Origin: Microcoleus sp. FACHB-1515
GTDB taxonomy: Bacteria; Cyanobacteriota; Cyanobacteriia; Elainellales; Elainellaceae
Direction of reading: 5' to 3'
Assembly (NCBI RefSeq): GCF_014696105.1
Contig: NZ_JACJPO010000012.1
Location: 1 to 64,000 of the forward strand
Length of the DNA: 64,000 nt
Below, in pieces: positions 37,538 to 45,647 of this stretch. The first letter of the stretch is position 1; each line of letters opens with the position of its first letter. The notes under the pieces were generated by a model. That model worked only from the letters and a program-made list of their open reading frames with translations, was not told where the DNA came from and searched no databases. The position numbers and the translations under genes are program-made.

Positions 37538-37906
37538 ATGGCAATTAACACTGAAAAACTCAGCTACATTCTGCAAAACTTCGTCAGCAACACGATGGAT
37601 ATTCAAGGCGCAGCGATCGTCACGCCCGACGGGTTGCCGCTGGCAGCAAATCTTCCCATCGGCATGGACGAAGAGCGCGTTTCTGCGATGTCTGCGGCCA
37701 TGTTGTCGCTGGGCGAACGCATCGGCAGTGAATTAGTTCGAGGTGCGATCGATCGAATTTTTGTGGAAGGCACAGACGGCTTTGGCGTCCTGACAAGCTG
37801 CGGTGAAGATGCAGTCTTTTTGGTGCTGGCAAGCAAAGTTGTGAAGCAGGGAGTTCTAATGCTGGAAATCAAGCGGGCGGTGTCTGAACTCAAGCTGGTT
37901 TTGTAG
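37538..37906 (+). CDS. Roadblock/LC7 domain protein
   Basis: 122 residues. Roadblock fold: NFVSNTMDIQGAAIVTPDGL near residue 10, LAANLPIGMDEERVSAMSAA, then VEGTDGFGVLTSCGEDAVFL. Such proteins (MglB, CvnB) pair with small GTPases, often as GAPs or scaffolds. It lies 95 bases upstream of the GTPase gene and 52 after the V4R-like gene on the same strand, so a common transcript is likely. Confidence 0.9.
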   Translation: MAINTEKLSYILQNFVSNTMDIQGAAIVTPDGLPLAANLPIGMDEERVSAMSAAMLSLGERIGSELVRGAIDRIFVEGTDGFGVLTSCGEDAVFLVLASKVVKQGVLMLEIKRAVSELKLVL

Positions 37907-38001
37907 TTGATTTTGGCTGGGGCGATTGGCAAATTGCCCCGCTCAATTCGATCGAGGCGTCATTCGTTTACCGTTTTGTTCAAACTTTGAAGTAACACGC
38001 T

Positions 38002-38637
38002 ATGGACATTTTGCGATTTGTGGTTACAGGTACACCCGGAGCCGGAAAAACGAGTTTTGTGCGATCGATGAGTGAGGTTGGCATCGTTGAAACCGATCGC
38101 ACCGCAACCGATCAAACGGCGCAAATGAAATCAACCACCACTGTCGCGTTTGATTATGGTCGCGTCACCGTTGGATCGGCGTTTCAACTGCATCTTTATG
38201 GCACGCCCGGACAGTCTCGCTTCAACTTTATGTGGGACATTTTGATTCAGCGGGCACATGCCTACATTCTGCTGGTGGCGGCGCATCGGCCTGAAGATTT
38301 CTCGAAAGCGAGAGACATTATTGATTTCATGAACCAGCAGGTGAAAATCCCGATGGTTGTGGGAATTACGCATCTTGACTGTCCGGAAGCCTGCACCTGT
38401 GAAGAAGTCATGCTGCGCTTGGGCTATGCCGATCGCGATCGACCAATGGCGATCGGCGTTGATGCAAATAACAGCACTTCTGCCCATCTTGCCATTCATC
38501 TCGCGCTGTTGGCCGTCCTGCTCGATCAGCGGCACCGTCCAATCGCAATGTCTGTCCGTTCGCCCATCCGCTTGTCTGCTCCGGTGTGCCGCCCTCAACC
38601 GCTGCCCGTCACCTCGCTCGATCGCTCAATGCATTGA
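38002..38637 (+). CDS. Small GTPase, CvnD/MglA-like
   Basis: 211 residues. Seen in order: G1 GTPGAGKTSF near 9-18, switch region TDQTAQMKSTTTVAFDYGRV, G3-like LHLYGTPGQSRFNFMWDILI near 70 (GTPGQ instead of DxxGQ), and VGITHLDCPEA near 118 where NKxD is replaced by THLD. FGTPGQ-x-RF-x-FMWD is characteristic of the conservon GTPase group (CvnD) and some cyanobacterial paralogues. C-terminal 30 residues are Pro/Arg-rich and unlike the core. Partner of the roadblock protein upstream. Confidence 0.9.
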   Translation: MDILRFVVTGTPGAGKTSFVRSMSEVGIVETDRTATDQTAQMKSTTTVAFDYGRVTVGSAFQLHLYGTPGQSRFNFMWDILIQRAHAYILLVAAHRPEDFSKARDIIDFMNQQVKIPMVVGITHLDCPEACTCEEVMLRLGYADRDRPMAIGVDANNSTSAHLAIHLALLAVLLDQRHRPIAMSVRSPIRLSAPVCRPQPLPVTSLDRSMH

Positions 38638-38693
38638 AATGAGACGGGTTTACAGCCGACATCTGATTCCCGACCCCCGCCATCCCACCCGTC

Positions 38694-40340
38694 ATGAGTG
38701 CCACCCTCGCCAAGCTTCACTTTCATCGATCGAATTGGGCAATTCCAGCCGAGCAACTGGCGCAACCGCCCGCTTTGCCGCTGCTGCCCGCTCAGTTCAC
38801 CGGACGCCAAGCGGAAACGCAGCAGGCGATCGCGCTGTGGCAGCGGCTGCGCCCTCGCACTGCGCCGAAAGTGATGGCGATCGTTGGACAGGCGGGCGTC
38901 GGCAAGTCCGCGTTTGCTGTGCATCTGGCGCACCAGATTCGATCGCGCTTCACCAACGGGCAAGTCTATTTGAATTTACGCAGCGAGCCGCCGCTTTCGC
39001 CTGCGGCGATCGAACAGCAAATCTGTCGTGCGCTCTCGGTTGAGCAGTTGAGCGAGTTAAGCGATCGCCGGATTTTGCTGCTGCTCGATGCGATCGAAAC
39101 TGCGGCTCAGCTTCAGCCGCTCCTCAAGCTGAGCGAAGACTGTACGATTTTAGTGACCAGCGCTCAGCCGCTCGCAGAAATTGACACGATCGAACTTCAG
39201 CCGCTGTCGAGTGCGGATGGAATCGCGCTTTTGCAAGCGATCGCCCCTGCCAAACCCATTTTGGCGGAAGCAAAAACGGCCAAGGCGATCGTGCAGCTTT
39301 GTGACAATTTGCCGTTGCCGCTGTGTCTGATCGCGGCCCTGCTGCAACAGCCACAACTGCAACTCGATGACTGTTTGCAACAGCTAATGGAGGAGCGCAA
39401 ACGCTGTGAGCAAGCGCACTTGAGCTATCCCGCCATTCGCGCCAGCTTCCACTTGAGCTATCGCCGTTTGGATGCGCCCACTGCTCGACTGCTGCGGCGA
39501 ATTGGCGTGCTGGTCGAACCGACTTTGACCGCAGAAACAGCGGCAGCACTGAGCGATTCGATCGAATCGGCACAGGCAAGTCTGGCTCTGCTGCGGCGAA
39601 TGCGGCTGCTGGAATGGACGGGGACTGACTATCGCCTGCCAGATCTGCTGCGGCGACTGGTTAAAAGTCAACTGGCGATCGAAGAATCTACAGAAACGCG
39701 CCAAGCTCTTCGGCTGCGATTGGCGCAACACTATCAGGAAATGGCCGAAATCTTGAGTTCCTGCTGGGAGGCAAGCCGATCGATTTTTGAGCGCGATCGC
39801 TCGAATTTTCTAGCGGCGATCGATTGGGCAATTCAGGCGGAAGCATGGCCGATTGCCATTCCAACGATCGCCAGCTTGACGCCGTTCATGCTCGATCGCG
39901 GTGATGCGGCTCGCTGGCTGCAAATGCTGCAAACGGCGATCGCAGCGGCAGCATCCTCGGACGCGCTGCCAGTCGCCCAACTGCACAATCATCTCGGCAA
40001 CACCTACGCGCATCTTGGCGACTGGGAAAAAGCCAAAGCGCACTATCAGCAAAGCCTGCAACACCTGCAAGATCGGCAAGAACCGATTCGCGAAGCGCAA
40101 ACGATCGCCAATCTCGGACTGGTCTATCGGCAACAAAACAATCTGGAAGCCGCCGCGATGCAGTGGGCGATCGCGCTCGGACGCTTGCCCGCTGGTTCGG
40201 CTGCCGATCGCGCCATGATCCAGTGGATGCAGTCGATCGATGAAGCGCTGTTGCAAAAAGCAGGGTCGCGAGTCGATCGACCTGCTGCCAGCAATTTGCT
40301 AGGAGCGATCGGCGGCATCTTCAAGCGGATTATTTCTTAA
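38694..40340 (+). CDS. NB-ARC/AAA ATPase with C-terminal TPR repeats
   Basis: 548 residues. Walker A is VGQAGVGKSAF near 64, Walker B is RRILLLLDAIETA near 128, and the GLPL-like motif is LCDNLPLPLCLIAALL near 202. The winged-helix part is LSYRRLDAPTARLLRRIGVL near 254. Two or three TPRs close the protein: LHNHLGNTYAHLGDWEKAKA and ANLGLVYRQQNNLEAAAMQW. Typical STAND-type signalling ATPase. It starts 56 bases after the GTPase gene on the same strand. Likely effector or switch of the operon; oligomerisation on signal is inference. Confidence 0.87.
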   Translation: MSATLAKLHFHRSNWAIPAEQLAQPPALPLLPAQFTGRQAETQQAIALWQRLRPRTAPKVMAIVGQAGVGKSAFAVHLAHQIRSRFTNGQVYLNLRSEPPLSPAAIEQQICRALSVEQLSELSDRRILLLLDAIETAAQLQPLLKLSEDCTILVTSAQPLAEIDTIELQPLSSADGIALLQAIAPAKPILAEAKTAKAIVQLCDNLPLPLCLIAALLQQPQLQLDDCLQQLMEERKRCEQAHLSYPAIRASFHLSYRRLDAPTARLLRRIGVLVEPTLTAETAAALSDSIESAQASLALLRRMRLLEWTGTDYRLPDLLRRLVKSQLAIEESTETRQALRLRLAQHYQEMAEILSSCWEASRSIFERDRSNFLAAIDWAIQAEAWPIAIPTIASLTPFMLDRGDAARWLQMLQTAIAAAASSDALPVAQLHNHLGNTYAHLGDWEKAKAHYQQSLQHLQDRQEPIREAQTIANLGLVYRQQNNLEAAAMQWAIALGRLPAGSAADRAMIQWMQSIDEALLQKAGSRVDRPAASNLLGAIGGIFKRIIS

Positions 40341-40452
40341 GCGATCATTTTTTTAAGCAACCATTCGGTAGGGGCAGTTCGCAAGCCGCCCCTACAAGCT
40401 TTAAGGTGTATTCACAGCCATTGATCCTCGGACGGATTCAATCAGCCGTCCC

Positions 40453-40665
40453 TTAGCGTAACCGTCGTGTGTACGTTACCGACACCAAGTTTGGATGATT
40501 GGGAACGGGCTGCGGGCTTGTCCAATCGCTGATTTCCGAGAAGCGACAGAGGAACAGTTCGCGCACAATTTGATCGACACCCGGACGCAATCCGGTCACG
40601 GTCACTCGCACCATTTCTGGCTTTGCGCCGATCGATTCGGGCTGAGACTTTGCAGATTTTGCCAT
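40453..40665 (-). CDS. Small protein A (paralogue of 48085-48366)
   Basis: 70 residues from ATG 40665, with AAAGGAG (about 40681-40687) upstream. An ORF reaches to 40875 but that part is the leader RNA. The segment GVDQIVRELFLCRFSEISDW, then TSPQPVPNHPNLVSVTYTRR aligns with AVDRTILHLQQLRYADATTW and a similar tail in the gene at 48085, so the two are paralogues. Function unknown; small, soluble, alpha/beta. Possibly controlled by the riboswitch-like leader upstream. Confidence 0.65.
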   Translation of the reverse strand: MAKSAKSQPESIGAKPEMVRVTVTGLRPGVDQIVRELFLCRFSEISDWTSPQPVPNHPNLVSVTYTRRLR

Positions 40666-40691
40666 TTTAGATTTTGCTCCTTTTGAAGAAA

Positions 40692-40861
40692 AACCCAAAA
40701 ACCGAGTCACCCAAAACCGAGCCGCGATCGCAGCAGAAGTTAGGATGACTCGGCGGGGTAAAATCCGAAAAGCCTCCTGACTGGCCTGATCAGTTGTGGG
40801 GGTTAGCCGCTCGGAATGCTCTGGATCAGCTTCCGGTGCGGCGCAACTCAGTTTTTGAGTT
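40692..40861 (-). promoter_or_regulatory. Structured leader RNA A (cobalamin-riboswitch-like)
   Basis: Transcribed on the minus strand ahead of the gene at 40453. The ends pair over 17 bases (40845-40861 with 40692-40708; three G-U pairs). Core elements in order: CCGGAAGCTGATCCAG, CTAACCCCCACAACTGATC and GGCCAGTCAGGAGGCTTTTC. The last two resemble the conserved CCCGCAACTG and B12-box AGCCAGGAGACCTGCC of cobalamin riboswitches, in a short form lacking the peripheral domain. A homologous leader precedes 48366. Confidence 0.5.
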
Positions 40862-41041
40862 ACATGTACCGACACACGCCGTTTCCAACGTGTAATCGAA
40901 GAAGATACTCGATCGCCTTTGGGGAGTCAAGCTTTTGGGCTGAAATTGCGCTGTAAAGATTTGCGTCGATTGCCGCATCGCAGCCCTCACCCGCTTCGCG
41001 AAATCTCCCTAGAATAAAGACTGGCACATGAATTTGGACTC

Positions 41042-42013
41042 ATGAAGCGATCGATTTGGGTAGCATTTGGCCTTGCCGTTTTTCTGAGTTTGGCGATCGC
41101 TTGGCAGTGGAAATGGTCGCCGCGCCCGCAGGCGATCGAGGTCAACTTTGCCCAAGCTCAAATCAATCCGCCGACCCTCAACGCCGATCGCTTGTGGAAC
41201 GATTTGCGATCGCTGGCCTTTCGCCGCTATGCAGGCATCGATCGCAGCCGCGCCCGCCGCTATATTTTGCGATCGCTAACCGAGGCCGGATGGACACCGC
41301 AAGCGCAAACCTTCGCGCAGGGCGTCAACATCGTCGCGGAACGTTTGGGAACCAATCCCGCCGCAGGCAAGATATTACTCGGCGCACACTACGACAGCGT
41401 GGCTACTTCGCCTGGAGCCGACGACAACGCCACCGCCGTCGCCACCGTCCTTGAAGCCGCCCGACTGTTCAGCACGATCGACACGCCGCGATCGCTGCAA
41501 CTCGTTTTGTTCGATGAAGAAGAAACCGGACTGTTAGGCAGTTCCGCTTTTGTCGATCGCCTCCAGTCCGATGAACTGCAAGGAGCAGTCATCCTCGAAA
41601 TGCTCGGCTATGCCTGCTACGAATCTGGCTGTCAGCAATATCCCGGCAATTTGCCGATCGACCCGCCGACCGATCGCGGCGATTTTCTTGCAATTTTGGG
41701 CGATCGCGGTCACATGCCGCTGATCCACAGCTTCGAGCAAGCCCAGCGATCGAATCTGCCGCCGATCGTGACTTTGCCCGTTCCGCTGGCTCGCTTTTTG
41801 CCGCCCGATCTGCTCCGCAGCGACCACGCTCCCTTTTGGAAGAACGGGTTCGGAGCCGTCCTTGTCACCGATACAGCCAACTTTCGGACGCCACACTATC
41901 ACCAGCCCAGCGACACGATCGACACGATCGATCGATCGTTTTTTACGGGAGCCGCTCAGCTTGTGGTGAATGCGCTGACGACGCTTCTACAAGATGAATT
42001 GAGCGGTGCTTGA
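41042..42013 (+). CDS. M28 family zinc aminopeptidase-like protein
   Basis: 323 residues with an N-terminal signal or anchor helix (WVAFGLAVFLSLAIAWQW). The M28 zinc ligands are visible: GAHYDSVATSPGADDNATAV near 119-138 and FDEEETGLLGSSAF near 158. The C-terminal SDHAPFWKNGFGAVLVTDTA carries the last ligand His near 274. Such enzymes remove N-terminal residues or act as glutaminyl cyclase-like proteins; substrate unknown. Exported. Confidence 0.88.
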   Translation: MKRSIWVAFGLAVFLSLAIAWQWKWSPRPQAIEVNFAQAQINPPTLNADRLWNDLRSLAFRRYAGIDRSRARRYILRSLTEAGWTPQAQTFAQGVNIVAERLGTNPAAGKILLGAHYDSVATSPGADDNATAVATVLEAARLFSTIDTPRSLQLVLFDEEETGLLGSSAFVDRLQSDELQGAVILEMLGYACYESGCQQYPGNLPIDPPTDRGDFLAILGDRGHMPLIHSFEQAQRSNLPPIVTLPVPLARFLPPDLLRSDHAPFWKNGFGAVLVTDTANFRTPHYHQPSDTIDTIDRSFFTGAAQLVVNALTTLLQDELSGA

Positions 42014-42109
42014 AGGGTGAATGTGCAGAAAGATGTGTGTGACGATGATGTGAGTTCGGCAAGTAACGGCTGGCTGCGACAAGCAATCTACGATCGCTTG
42101 CGGGTCGGT

Positions 42110-43250
42110 TCATTTGAGTTGATGCCACTCTACAGAGCGGGCAACGATCGCCACCAGTTCTGCTGGTTCGACGGGTTTCGACAGGTGAGACTGAAAGCCT
42201 GCGGCGATCGTGCGCGTCCGGTCTTCCACTCTGGCGTAGGCAGTTAGGGCAACAGCGGGAATTTGTCCGCCTTGATTGGCAGGCAGCGATCGCACCTGAG
42301 CAATTAAGCTGTAGCCGTCTGCTTCGGGCATGCCAATGTCGCTGGCGAGGACATCAGGCGATTGTTGAGTCAGCAGATCGATCGCAGCTTGTGCCGAGTT
42401 TGCCATCAGCACTTCGGCTCTGCACTCTTCTAAAACCGCCGCCACATATTCGCGGGCGTCCACTTCATCGTCCACGACCAAGACCCGCACTCCGTTCAAG
42501 TCGGGTGCGTTGAAGGGTGCTCCTTTGTCCGCTTTGGGATGAACGCGATCGCTCTCCTCAAATTCAACCTGGACGGGAATCAGCGGCAGCTTGACGGTGA
42601 AGGTTGCGCCCCGACCAATGCCCGGACTGTGAGCGTGAACCGTGCCGCCGTGCAGTTCGACCAAGTGACGGACGATCGTCCTAAGCCGCTGTAAGAACGG
42701 GTTGTGGAGCTATCGACCTGCCGGAAGCGATCGAACACAGAGGGCACAAATTCAGGTTCGATGCCCTGGCCTGTATCACTAATCGCAATTTCAACGTGAG
42801 AATTCACCTGTTCGAGGCAAACCTGCACTCGTCCGCCTTTGGGCGTGAATTTAATCGCGTTAGAGACAAGATTCCAAACGATTTGCTGGAGGCGATCGCT
42901 GTCGCCTGCGCTCGATCCGGCTCTGGGATCAAGCACGGATTGCAGCCGAATTTCTTTGGCTTCGGCAGCGGGGCGCATCGTTTCGATCGCAGCTTCGATC
43001 AGCGGTTTCACGTCGAGCGGCTGCACGTTGAGGCGGACTTTTCCCTGCATGATGCGCGACACATCGAGCAAATCTTCGGCCAGTTGAGCTTGAGCGCGAG
43101 CGTTGCGCCCGATCGTTTCGAGCGCACGAGTACATCTTGCCAAGCCGGAGCCTGAATATCCCTGAGGTGATCTTGCTGCACTGCCTGCCGAAATAATGAG
43201 AGAAATTCGCGGCATTCTTGGCGCAGTTCACTTTCTTTAATAAGTCCGCG
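42110..43250 (-). pseudogene. Frameshifted hybrid histidine kinase/response regulator
   Basis: Reading 5' to 3' on minus: an N-terminal fragment of a regulatory domain (KESELRQECREFLSLFRQAV, in one frame) runs into a HisKA-like ALETIGRNARAQAQLAEDLL and HATPase LQQIVWNLVSNAIKFTPKGG, ISDTGQGIEPEF in a second frame (42580-43215). At the G2 box near 42680 the frame breaks: SYSGLG passes into RSSVT, while TIVRHLVELHGGTVHAHSPG continues in a third frame to a complete receiver domain (VLVVDDEVDAREY, ASDIGMPEADGY, LSKPVEP). At least two breaks; the H-box is lost. Not functional as one protein. Confidence 0.85.
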
Positions 43251-43527
43251 TCGATTGCTGCTTGTAGCAATTTCTTGGAGCTATTCTGTTAGCAATTCCG
43301 CTTCATATGCTGTCAAGATTTCTGAAATTCTCGTGCTGACCATATTAAAGATTTTTCGATCGAACGTTGGCCAGATTAAGTCGCTGCGATGAAACTGGCA
43401 TGAAGAGACATTTCAGCATAAATCGATCGACCTGAGCTGTAAATCAATTGTCAGAAATCTATACCCGGAGGAGCGGTCTGGGCTGGCTCTGCCTGCTGCC
43501 CGCAGCAAGCCGCTCGATCGCACAAGC

Positions 43528-43553
43528 AAAAAAAAGAGGGCGATCGCCCTCTT
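43528..43553 (-). terminator. Terminator of rpsA built on a HIP1 palindrome
   Basis: AAGAGGGCGATCGCCCTCTT (43534-43553) is a perfect palindrome with GCGATCGC at its centre; on the minus strand it is followed by a run of T (A on plus, 43528-43535). It lies 22 bases after the rpsA stop. Confidence 0.85.
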
Positions 43554-43575
43554 CAAAAGTTGATTTGCGTAGAAC

Positions 43576-44550
43576 CTACTCGGCGGTTGCAACAGCTTCT
43601 TCAACTTCCACTTCGCCTTCTTCGATCGCATCGGGAATTTCTTCTTCCTGCGGCTGCGACTGCTGGAACATCCGCTCGCGATATTTCGCCGCCATTTCTT
43701 CCGCCTTCTCGTAAACGACGCTGGGATTTTTCACCATGTCGCCCGGTTCCGGCTCAAGCTGCTTGGTCGAAAGCGAAATGCGTCCGCGCTCGGCGTCGAG
43801 ATCGATGATCATCACCTTCACTTCGTCGTTGACGTTGAAAACGCTGTGCGGCGTGTCGATGTGGTCGTGCGAGATTTCCGAGATGTGCAGCAAACCGCTG
43901 ACACCGCCGATATCGATGAATGCGCCGTAGGGTTTGAGGCCGCGCACTGCGCCGACCACAACTTCGCCCACTTCCAGACGGTTCATCTTGCGCTCCACAA
44001 GGGCGCGACGGTGGCTCAAGACCAAGCGATTGCGGTCTTCGTCCACTTCAAGAAACTTCAGCGGCAAATCTTCGCCCACCAGATCTTCTTTGGGCTTGCG
44101 GGTACTGATGTGCGATCCGGGGATGAAGCCGCGCAGACCTTCGATCCGCACGAGTGCGCCGCCTCGGTTGGTCGCGAAGACGTTCGATCGCACGGTTGCA
44201 TCTTCCGCCTGAAGCTGCCGGACGCGCTCCCAAGCCCGCATATATTCGATGCGGCGAATCGACAGCGTGAGCTGGCCGTCTTCGTTTTCGTCGGTGAGGA
44301 TGAAGAATTCGCGGGTTTCGTTGGATTGCAGCACCTCATCGGGGTTGTCAATGCGGTTGATTGACATTTCCTGAATGGGGATGTAGGCCGCTGTTTTAGC
44401 ACCAATGTCAATCAGAGCGCCCCTCGGCTCTAAGCTAAACACCGTCCCGGCAACGATGTCGCCAGGGCTGAAGTGGTAGTCATATTTGTCGAGAAGTGCA
44501 GCGAAATCGTCGAGAGTGAAGCCAATATCTGTTTTTTCCTGATTGACCAT
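43576..44550 (-). CDS. rpsA: 30S ribosomal protein S1 (three S1 domains)
   Basis: 324 residues, the short cyanobacterial/chloroplast form. Three S1 RNA-binding domains: the first with FSPGDIVAGTVFSLEPRGAL near 27, a second after residue 110 with RGGALVRIEGLRGFIPGSHI, and the third LEVGEVVVGAVRGLKPYGAF near 197 with a textbook GVSGLLHISEISHDHI. An acidic tail (EEGEVEVEEAVATAE) ends the protein. Binds mRNA on the 30S subunit. It is first of the minus-strand set after nrdR, psbT and psbB. Confidence 0.95.
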   Translation of the reverse strand: MVNQEKTDIGFTLDDFAALLDKYDYHFSPGDIVAGTVFSLEPRGALIDIGAKTAAYIPIQEMSINRIDNPDEVLQSNETREFFILTDENEDGQLTLSIRRIEYMRAWERVRQLQAEDATVRSNVFATNRGGALVRIEGLRGFIPGSHISTRKPKEDLVGEDLPLKFLEVDEDRNRLVLSHRRALVERKMNRLEVGEVVVGAVRGLKPYGAFIDIGGVSGLLHISEISHDHIDTPHSVFNVNDEVKVMIIDLDAERGRISLSTKQLEPEPGDMVKNPSVVYEKAEEMAAKYRERMFQQSQPQEEEIPDAIEEGEVEVEEAVATAE

Positions 44551-44759
44551 GCTAATAAAGTTCCTAGTGGTTGTCTCCGTTGGGGTAGTGGTCTCCTAGC
44601 GCAGCATCGGCACGTCGATTCATCAGTCGCCCCGCCCTTTGTGAATGTTTTTTGTAGGAGATGATGCCTGCAAAAATATTGCAGACCCTAGAAGATCAAT
44701 CTTAAACTAATTCGCGTCATCCGGCCAATCGATCGCCATCAATCCGCTGGATCAAGCCT

Positions 44760-45278
44760 TTAAGAACGAGTTGCCAAAGATGGAGAAGGATCGCCATCTG
44801 CTAGTAATTTCGGCTCGGTCTCTGAACTGCCGGACTGAAGATGATTGAGCGTTTCAGCAAAATCGCGAATGCCGCGAAATTGCCGATAAACCGAGGCAAA
44901 GCGAATATAGGCAACTTCGTTGATCGGCTGCAATCGCTTTAGTACAAGCTCGCCAATTTCGTTGCTGGAAATTTCCCGCACGAGCCGCTGTTGCAGCTCC
45001 ATCTCAATTTCATCCACCAGATTTTCCAGTTCGATCGAACTCACACCCGACTTCTCGCAAGCTCTGACAATGCCGCGCAACAGCTTGTTGCGATCGAACG
45101 ATTCGCGATCGCCGTTGCGCTTGATGACCGTAATTGGCACAAGTTCAATTCGTTCGTAGGTTGTGAAGCGATGCTTGCACTGCAAACATTCGCGCCGCCG
45201 CCGAATGCTCTGGCCGGATTCGGCAGAACGCGATTCAAGCACTCGGTTGTCGGTAAATTGGCAGTGTGGACAGCGCAT
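44760..45278 (-). CDS. nrdR: Transcriptional repressor of ribonucleotide reductase genes
   Basis: 172 residues from ATG 45278. The zinc ribbon [17 protein letters not shown] then [13 protein letters not shown] (C-x2-C ... C-x2-C) and the ATP-cone [20 protein letters not shown] near 53 are the complete NrdR layout. Binds (d)ATP and represses nrd genes. No nrd gene is in the window. In cyanobacteria it is commonly next to psbT/psbB. Confidence 0.95.
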   Translation of the reverse strand: MRCPHCQFTDNRVLESRSAESGQSIRRRRECLQCKHRFTTYERIELVPITVIKRNGDRESFDRNKLLRGIVRACEKSGVSSIELENLVDEIEMELQQRLVREISSNEIGELVLKRLQPINEVAYIRFASVYRQFRGIRDFAETLNHLQSGSSETEPKLLADGDPSPSLATRS

Positions 45279-45385
45279 CAGCAACGCCCTTTCGCAAAAT
45301 TAGTGGTCACAGGTGATCGTTAGTCATCAATTTTAGCAGTGACCGCAGCCTGAAACCGGACGTAATTTTCTCTTAAGACGGCAAA

Positions 45386-45416
45386 AAGCCCGAATTCTGT
45401 CGAAGAACTCAGGCTT
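45386..45416 (-). terminator. Terminator downstream of psbT
   Basis: On the minus strand AAGCCTGAGTTC (45405-45416 complement) pairs with GAATTCGGGCTT (45386-45397) with two G-U pairs, followed by TTTTTGCC. It ends the psbB-psbT transcript. Confidence 0.75.
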
Positions 45417-45435
45417 TCTTAGAAATGCAACCGAT

Positions 45436-45534
45436 CTAGTCTTTGTTAATGCGCGGCGGTTCGCGAAAGGCGATCGCAAAGAACAAAACGGCGATCGCAC
45501 CTGCCAAAAACAGAATATAGGCAACAGCTTCCAT
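45436..45534 (-). CDS. psbT: Photosystem II protein PsbT
   Basis: A 32-residue membrane peptide too short for routine gene calling. MEAVAYILFLAGAIAVLFFA and the canonical tail IAFREPPRINKD identify it. PsbT sits at the PSII dimer interface and supports QA site repair. It lies 113 bases downstream of psbB on the same strand, the arrangement conserved in cyanobacteria and chloroplasts. Confidence 0.95.
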   Translation of the reverse strand: MEAVAYILFLAGAIAVLFFAIAFREPPRINKD

Positions 45535-45647
45535 TGGTTTAGTCCCCCTAAACAGCTAATGATCAGTTTATCGAGCGAATCGAGGCGGAAAGCGCAATTG
45601 TGAGAGAACGTCATCGAACTTCACATTGCGCTTTCCGTCGATGTCGT

